From Torreya grandis (taxonomy: Eukaryota > Streptophyta > Pinopsida > Cupressales > Taxaceae): a DNA stretch of 64,000 nt. The stretch covers positions 186,001-250,000 of the forward strand of contig JARHVA010001739.1 of assembly GCA_037957365.1 (NCBI GenBank), read 5' to 3'. Positions 58,207 to 64,000 of the stretch are shown in pieces; position 1 is the first letter of the stretch; every line of letters begins with the position of its first letter. A model generated the notes under the pieces. The model was not told the DNA's origin, searched no databases, and worked only from the letters and a program-made list of their open reading frames with translations. A program made the translations under genes and the position numbers.

Positions 58207-59805
58207 TTAGGACTTTAGTGTCATCCTCAAAATTTAATATTTGGGCATCCCTAAAGGTGGATTTATTGTTATATTTAAAATGAATTTAATATCTAACTTA
58301 AAGTAATCTTTACATAAGTCATATGTTAAATTGGATGCAATACTAAATTATTATGTTTGAGTAGAAAAAGTGTCATTAAGAAAACTAGGGCACTATTTTG
58401 TTGAATATTTGTAATGAATTGAGAAAGTGGAATGTATGATTGTGTTGAATTAAAAAATAGAGCATTATTTTGAGAATCCGTGTGCATCATTTTGTTGAGT
58501 ATCTATATTGAATTGAGTATTTTTTGAATTGCGCATTCAATGTTGATTGATGGTGGATTGGACTCTTGCTACAACAAATTTAAGGTGAATTAGATTCTTC
58601 ATGCATGAAATTGAGAGTAAATTGGGTGTGGTGAATTGTAAAAGTTAATTATAGAAACTCATATTTTCTATGTACATATTTTCATCTTATTAATTTCATT
58701 ACATGTTTTGTAATCATTCATTGTTGAATCCGACAAAAATAAACATGAATTTCATTTTAAGCCCTCTAATTTTGGGAGGGGTAGATAAAATTTCAATGCT
58801 TGATGCTATGTAACATCTTCACTTGTACTACATTTGACCCTTAAGAAATCATTTTTAAATTTTTAGAATGCTTGATAGCTTGCCTTTGGATTGGGAAAAC
58901 CACAATTGGTACTTGATATTATCCAATGCTCGATTTTTTTACACCCTCCAGCCAAGTGTTATGAGGATAGACCCTATTTTGAGGACTTGATTAATTGTTA
59001 AGTTGAAGCGCATGCAAGGGATGTTGATCAATGCTCATAAAAGCCTTAATGCTTACCACAAAAATCATAAATATTTAAAGTCTGATAAGTGCTCAGTGAA
59101 CCCATAATCTTAGTTTAACCCATAGATCACATAAAATGCCTAAATAAATGCATTCGTATTAAAACATTATGTATGATTATACAATTTGATAAATGGCAAT
59201 AACATTTTTAAAAACAAATATGGCAAGTGATTTAGATGATAGTGTACATTTCATACGTCCTTTACAAATATCTACCTCAAATTCTCCACTAGATATCCAC
59301 TCTAGTAATTCTACACGCAACTCTCTTACGACTCCAGACAATAATGACTCTCTATCCCATCATGTATGTGAACACCTAATTTTAATAAAATTTTCATTTT
59401 CCATTACACTTCTATTCTGCTTAATCACATTAGTCCATGTGCATAAATTTAACACTTTTCGATACATTTTTTCTTTATATTAATAAACGTAATGTCATCT
59501 TTTAACTTATATTTTCCTTACATCTTAACTTTCTATTCAATTTTTTTCAATAATAATATACTTATTCAATTTAAATTATCTAAAAACCTATTAATCAATC
59601 ATTCATTTACCCTTGTATGACCTCGAATGTTCTCAAAATATCCAAAATATTATTTCATTACCTTTGCGTAGGTCCTTTTCGACTCATCATATTATCCCTT
59701 TATTTTAAAAGTATGTTGGAGTTTTATTTTTGCCTCTTACTATTTTCTATGATCGACCTATGTGTTGATGTGCCATTGTAAAGTCTACACATACAAAGGT
59801 ACCGT
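58207..59805. other. Single-copy intergenic DNA
   Basis: One candidate exon lies at 59,220-59,366 (separate entry). The rest shows no gene. Confidence 0.5.
59220..59366 (+). CDS. Possible first exon of an unidentified gene or relic
   Basis: An ATG at about 59,220 gives MASDLDDSVHFIRPLQISTS, then NSPLDIHSSNSTRNSL and TTPDNNDSLSHH. It ends at a good plant donor CAT/GTATGTG near 59,366. The Ser/Asn/Asp-rich polar composition contrasts with the T-rich intergenic frames. After the donor the frame turns hydrophobic and AT-driven. No second exon was identified and no family recognised. Confidence 0.2.
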
Positions 59806-60290
59806 CCAACTTCCGTCGTTTAAGAACGAGAGGCGTTGATGAATCGGGTCAAAATTCAAATGACGTGTGATGAACGCTCGGTTGCGTCAGTGATCACGCA
59901 AGCCGCGTCTCTGGAAGGCCTTGGAATATGAAACCCCTGGCTTTTATTGAGAACATAAAAAAGAAAGACTAACAAAGTAGATGGGTGAAGAAAAGTCGGA
60001 GGAAAAGGGAATCCCCTTGATGACTAATAGTAGACTAATGTGAAGTTTTGTAAAATCACGGAACAAAAGAAGCCAAAGGAGGGATTTAATCAGATGTTGA
60101 AATCTAAGTGAGGACACATGAATTTTTCGAGGACGCAATAATTGAAAAGCTGAATTGCCACTGGTTTTTTTTCATGTAAAACAAAGTGAAATTGGTGAGT
60201 TCAACCCGGCCTTCCTCCGTTGACTATGTTTAATATTGACCTTCGCTTCTGGTTTACGTCTCCCGTGTTATACGTCCACGGTGCAAATGG

Positions 60291-60426
60291 GAGTTGGGTT
60301 GCTGCGAAGTTAGCGTTTACGCAGATGATGGCGTGGACAATTTGCAGGTAAGAGCTTGCTCGTTTCCACTAGTTACGTTACGTCACAGGGAGATCTCTTT
60401 TGTTGTCGTTACAAACCGCCTACTTC
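60291..60426. repeat. Conserved GC-rich upstream core, copy 4 of 4
   Basis: Same core as 30,255-30,400, with TTACGTTACGTCACAGGG intact. It is truncated at its 3' end, where CTTCGGTGAAGTTGC is lost. Confidence 0.8.
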
Positions 60427-60445
60427 CTATCATCTTCACTAATTT

Positions 60446-60448
<3 letters not shown>

Positions 60449-60512
<64 letters not shown>
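60449..60512. repeat. (TA)n microsatellite 4
   Basis: About 63 bp of AT dinucleotides directly after the truncated core. It explains the tail of the open frame at 60,294-60,524. Confidence 0.95.
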
Positions 60513-60516
<4 letters not shown>

Positions 60517-62970
60517 TTTTATAAAAAATAATATTAAAAATTTAATTCATTTTTTTTTATTATTTAAAAAAAAATTAAACTTGTTTAACATTCAATATAG
60601 TTTCTATTTATTAATAAAATTAATTAATTTGTAAATGTTAATATATATCAAAAATACTAAATCAATTTAATTTAAATCAATTAATTTATAAATATTGGTC
60701 CACATCAATACATCTAAATCGAGTTATTTGATAAGACAATATTAACTTAAAGTTGAGTTTTCACAAAATTTATTAAATTATTTGTTCTCGAAAACTCATA
60801 TATAAAAATGTTAATCGGATGACATTTTAATAAACATTCCCCATAAATAACAAGGATCTTGTAACGCTTCGTTCCTATCATAATTATTAAAAAATACTTT
60901 TTTTGAAATACATGTGTGATGATATGACATTTTTTACTAGTGTAAATTATTTCAAAAATATAAAAATTGCATAATACAATAAAAAAATGTTAATGAGTGC
61001 ATCGCATCCTACTAATTGAAAGATAAAAATGCGAGGCTTTTGAGAGAAATGTAATAAAATAGATAAGAAGTAAAAAAAAATCGTATGGAATAATTTGGAT
61101 GTAAGTTGGAATCAAAGAGCATATAGATAATCCAAACTAAAGTGTTACATCATTTTGTTATGAAAAATTGTATCAATAGGAATTAAGCATGTGATATAGC
61201 ATTATAATGTTTATATAGTATTGATTAATGCCTATATAATAATGATTCTTTTTGTACGAGGAACATTATATTAGATGGTACAATATTCTATTCAAAATTG
61301 TTTATTAAAAAAATGTGATCACGAATAAAACATTTAAAACGTATATATAAAATCAAATAAGATATAAATTAAGTACAAACAATTTTAAATTATATATTTT
61401 TAGAAAAAAAAATTAAAAATAAATAAATATTATATTTATATTTTAATTATAATTTACTATATTAATATAAATAATTATTTTATATTAATTAAGTTTAAAT
61501 CTTTCTTAAATAAAAAATTTCATAATAAATAAATGATAACAATTTTATTTCTTATATAATATTTCTATTAATACAAATTTTTGAAAAACTCACATCAAAC
61601 TCGATTTTTACTAATATATTCTTCTTATAAAAAAATTTTAGATCGAGCTTATTCTTTCAATTCTAAATGGACTTCATTTAAATAGTCAAATTTAAATAAT
61701 AGACTTCCCCACTATCTAAATATTTGAGTCCATGAATTTAAAAGAGGTCAAAGAAAAATTATAGGGACATTTGCAATTTTAAATGACTTCTTTTATTTTT
61801 AAAACAATGTGGCACATGCTTCATTAAAATCTGAAGTATTAAAAAGAGAGGCTTGAAATTTTAAATGGCTTTTTTATTTTAAAAACAATGTACCCCATGC
61901 TTTATTAAAATCCAAGAAGTAAAAAGAGAGGCCACGGGAAGTGATAAAACATAATGCATTTTTAGTTAAAGATTTAAAAGAATCTCTCACAATGAAATAG
62001 TTAAAAGTGAAAAAGAAAGTAGGCCATGTACGTGGGATTCATGAGCAAGCACGCACAAATATTTATTGATTATAATAAAGACAGATGTGCAAAGTTTCAT
62101 TTAATTATAATAGTAGACAATTATATGTTAATTATTATAATATTTTTAATATAATTTATTTATTTGAATAGAGAGGGTTTTTTTGGTTTATTAGTTTATT
62201 GATTTTTAAAATTTAGATTTAAATTTTTATTATTTTGTTATATATAAATATTTTAAATTTTTATTGTAATAAAATATAATTATACCTAATTTTTATGAAT
62301 AATAAAAATTATTATGGATCTTTTTTCTCTATCCTTTGGTCTTTATGTTATTGTTATAACTCTATTTTCAGTTATGTCTTATCCTTTACACTTTATTATC
62401 TTTTTTTAACATTCTTTTATCTTCTTAAATATTAGTAGTATTGTATTCAAATAAATAGGAAATCTTTTTATTTATTATTATAATACATCACCATTTTTTA
62501 ATGCATTTCTAAATCTTTTTCCTTATGAAACTTTTTTTTATGTGAATAATGTAGGGTAGATTAGCATTGGAGTAAGAAACAAACCCATTCATTTTTAAAG
62601 GTTTTCTGCAAAGAGTAATCCCATATTGAGAAAAAATCCCATGTTATGTTTGAAGATCATGTGGGTGCTATCAAATGGACAATTTTAAACATTAACAAGA
62701 AGTAATACCATCTTCAATGATAATCTTGAGAGAATATAGCATAGATTGGTATTTGTAACAATTTTTAAATTGTAAATTAGGGAATGGAAATAGACGTACG
62801 AACTTTGTTGTTGAAAAATTGGACAATAAACAATTGTGGCCTACTTTAGTTGAAAGCTTTCAAATGCCAAGACACATTTTTTTGCAAATGAGTTTAAAAA
62901 GCATAAAATATATATTTTCAATTGACAATGTTCCTTCTACCTATAAAAATACAATTACAATATATTAGTG

Positions 62971-63058
62971 TTGATGAAAATTGTGAATGAACTAGTTGTA
63001 ATAAACAAAAAGAATTGATGAAAATTGTGAATGAACTAGTTGTAATAAACAAAAAGAA
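62971..63058. repeat. Perfect 44-bp tandem duplication
   Basis: 62,971-63,014 and 63,015-63,058 are identical as read. Each begins TTGATGAAAATTGTGAATGA. A2 has one copy at the equivalent place, so the duplication is recent. Confidence 0.85.
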
Positions 63059-64000
63059 GCAGTTTCAATTCATAAAGACAAGCTAATGTGTGTAATTGTG
63101 GTACATAGGAAGAATGTTATTTGACTGTTAAACGAGAAAGTTGAGGCCATCTTAAAACAGGGATGATAATTCATTAATATGTGACAGCATGGTTTATAGT
63201 TAATAAATTATTTTTTATGTTTAAATTAGATTTGATAAGTTGCACAAATAAATTGGTAAATTAAATCCATCATATAATCAAATGAATAACTTATTTCATG
63301 CACATAAATAAAATGTCCGTAATTATATTTAAAAAAATCAAATAAAGTTTCCTATTATTTTAATAAATATTAAAATTAAAAACCAATACATGGTAACCAT
63401 CTCGCAGTCAATGTATTTTCTTGTTTTTATAGGGCCCCAACAAACTGCATGGACCTATTGGAACTTTAAAATCACTTAATACCATAAGATGATAAAAATT
63501 CGTGACCAAAAAATGAATTTCATTAGAGGACATGGAAATTAAACACAGTCACGAGGTAACTGAGGCCTAAAATAAATTTGGCTTTGGAATAAGAAGAGGT
63601 TTCCATGGATCTGTTAGGATATAAAATTTGATTTAAATTATGGCTGGGTCTGGGTCTACTTAAGCAATGTAATGTACTTTAGACTCACAAATTATATGAA
63701 AATTTGGCCTCATATATAAAGTGCGAACCCTTTAGACTTTGGTTATGTCAATGTGGCAACGGCAAACTTAACATCTAAAAATTACTGAGTGGCCAATTAA
63801 TGAAATGAAAATGTGGATTGAAATGACACTTAATAGAGTCTTTAAAATTTCCACGTGACCCATTTAAAAAATTATTCCCAGTGTATAATCATGTAGATAT
63901 TTAATTCATTGTGGTAAACATTGAACTATGGAATAAATTTGATTTACAATGAGAATAATTATTATATTCACAGTGGCCAGGCTGAAAGAGATCTTTTATT

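Larger units (their letters stand above)
59806..64000. repeat. Segmental duplication, block A copy 4 (A4), without kinase; runs off the window
   Basis: Starts inside the kinase promoter-proximal region (CCAACTTCCGTCGTTTAAGA, compare 46,804 in K2) and keeps the ACGT motif as TGACGTGT at about 59,861. From 59,945 it follows A2 to the window end. The kinase coding sequence that should precede it is absent. Confidence 0.85.

Overview
This is nuclear DNA of a large, repeat-rich plant genome, probably a seed plant and plausibly a gymnosperm. The grounds are a plant-type intronless MAPKKK gene pair, relics of plant ALMT, CPN20 and intron-containing eIF1 genes, AT-rich intergenic DNA, an LTR retrotransposon with LTRs near 4.9 kb, and very low gene density. 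The species cannot be told from the sequence alone. Nothing bacterial, organellar or viral was seen. Layout: 1-3.9 kb is AT-rich intergenic DNA. 3.94-19.57 kb is a nested transposon: a short copia-like LTR element (LTR pair, tRNA-iMet-type primer site, polypurine tract, no coding interior) whose left LTR was split by a 13.5 kb non-autonomous Gypsy-like element on the minus strand. The Gypsy element carries decayed gag and protease but no polymerase. 19.6-24.6 kb is intergenic, with one decayed ORF and an array of alternating inverted repeats that gives near-perfect hairpins. From 24.6 kb to the end the window is a mosaic of segmental duplications. A block holding a MAPKKK17/18-type kinase gene occurs twice (24.6-31.3 and 41.8-48.5 kb). 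A downstream block occurs at 31.4-32.9 and 54.6-58.2 kb. The DNA upstream of the kinase occurs four times, two of them without any kinase (34.3-38.5 and 59.8-64.0 kb). The only intact sizeable genes are the two minus-strand kinases at 27,918-29,537 and 45,050-46,711. They differ by about 20 residues over about 517, including one substitution at a conserved catalytic-core position in each: Arg for Gly in the GTPxWMAPE segment of copy 1, and DLG for DFG in copy 2. The duplications serve as internal references for later insertions. These are a tRNA-derived SINE (34.86 kb), a 5S-rRNA-derived tandem repeat (48.9-49.2 kb), a 2.9 kb insertion with an intron-bearing eIF1 pseudogene (49.5-52.4 kb), and a 2.0 kb TG...CA element with a 5-bp target duplication. 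That last element (55,096-57,116) carries fragments of an ALMT transporter, a chloroplast CPN20 co-chaperonin and an unidentified ORF, and its empty site is preserved at 31,835-31,839. No genuinely new biochemical system was found. The most unusual items are this gene-capturing element, the divergent kinase pair with orphan promoter copies, and the hairpin array.
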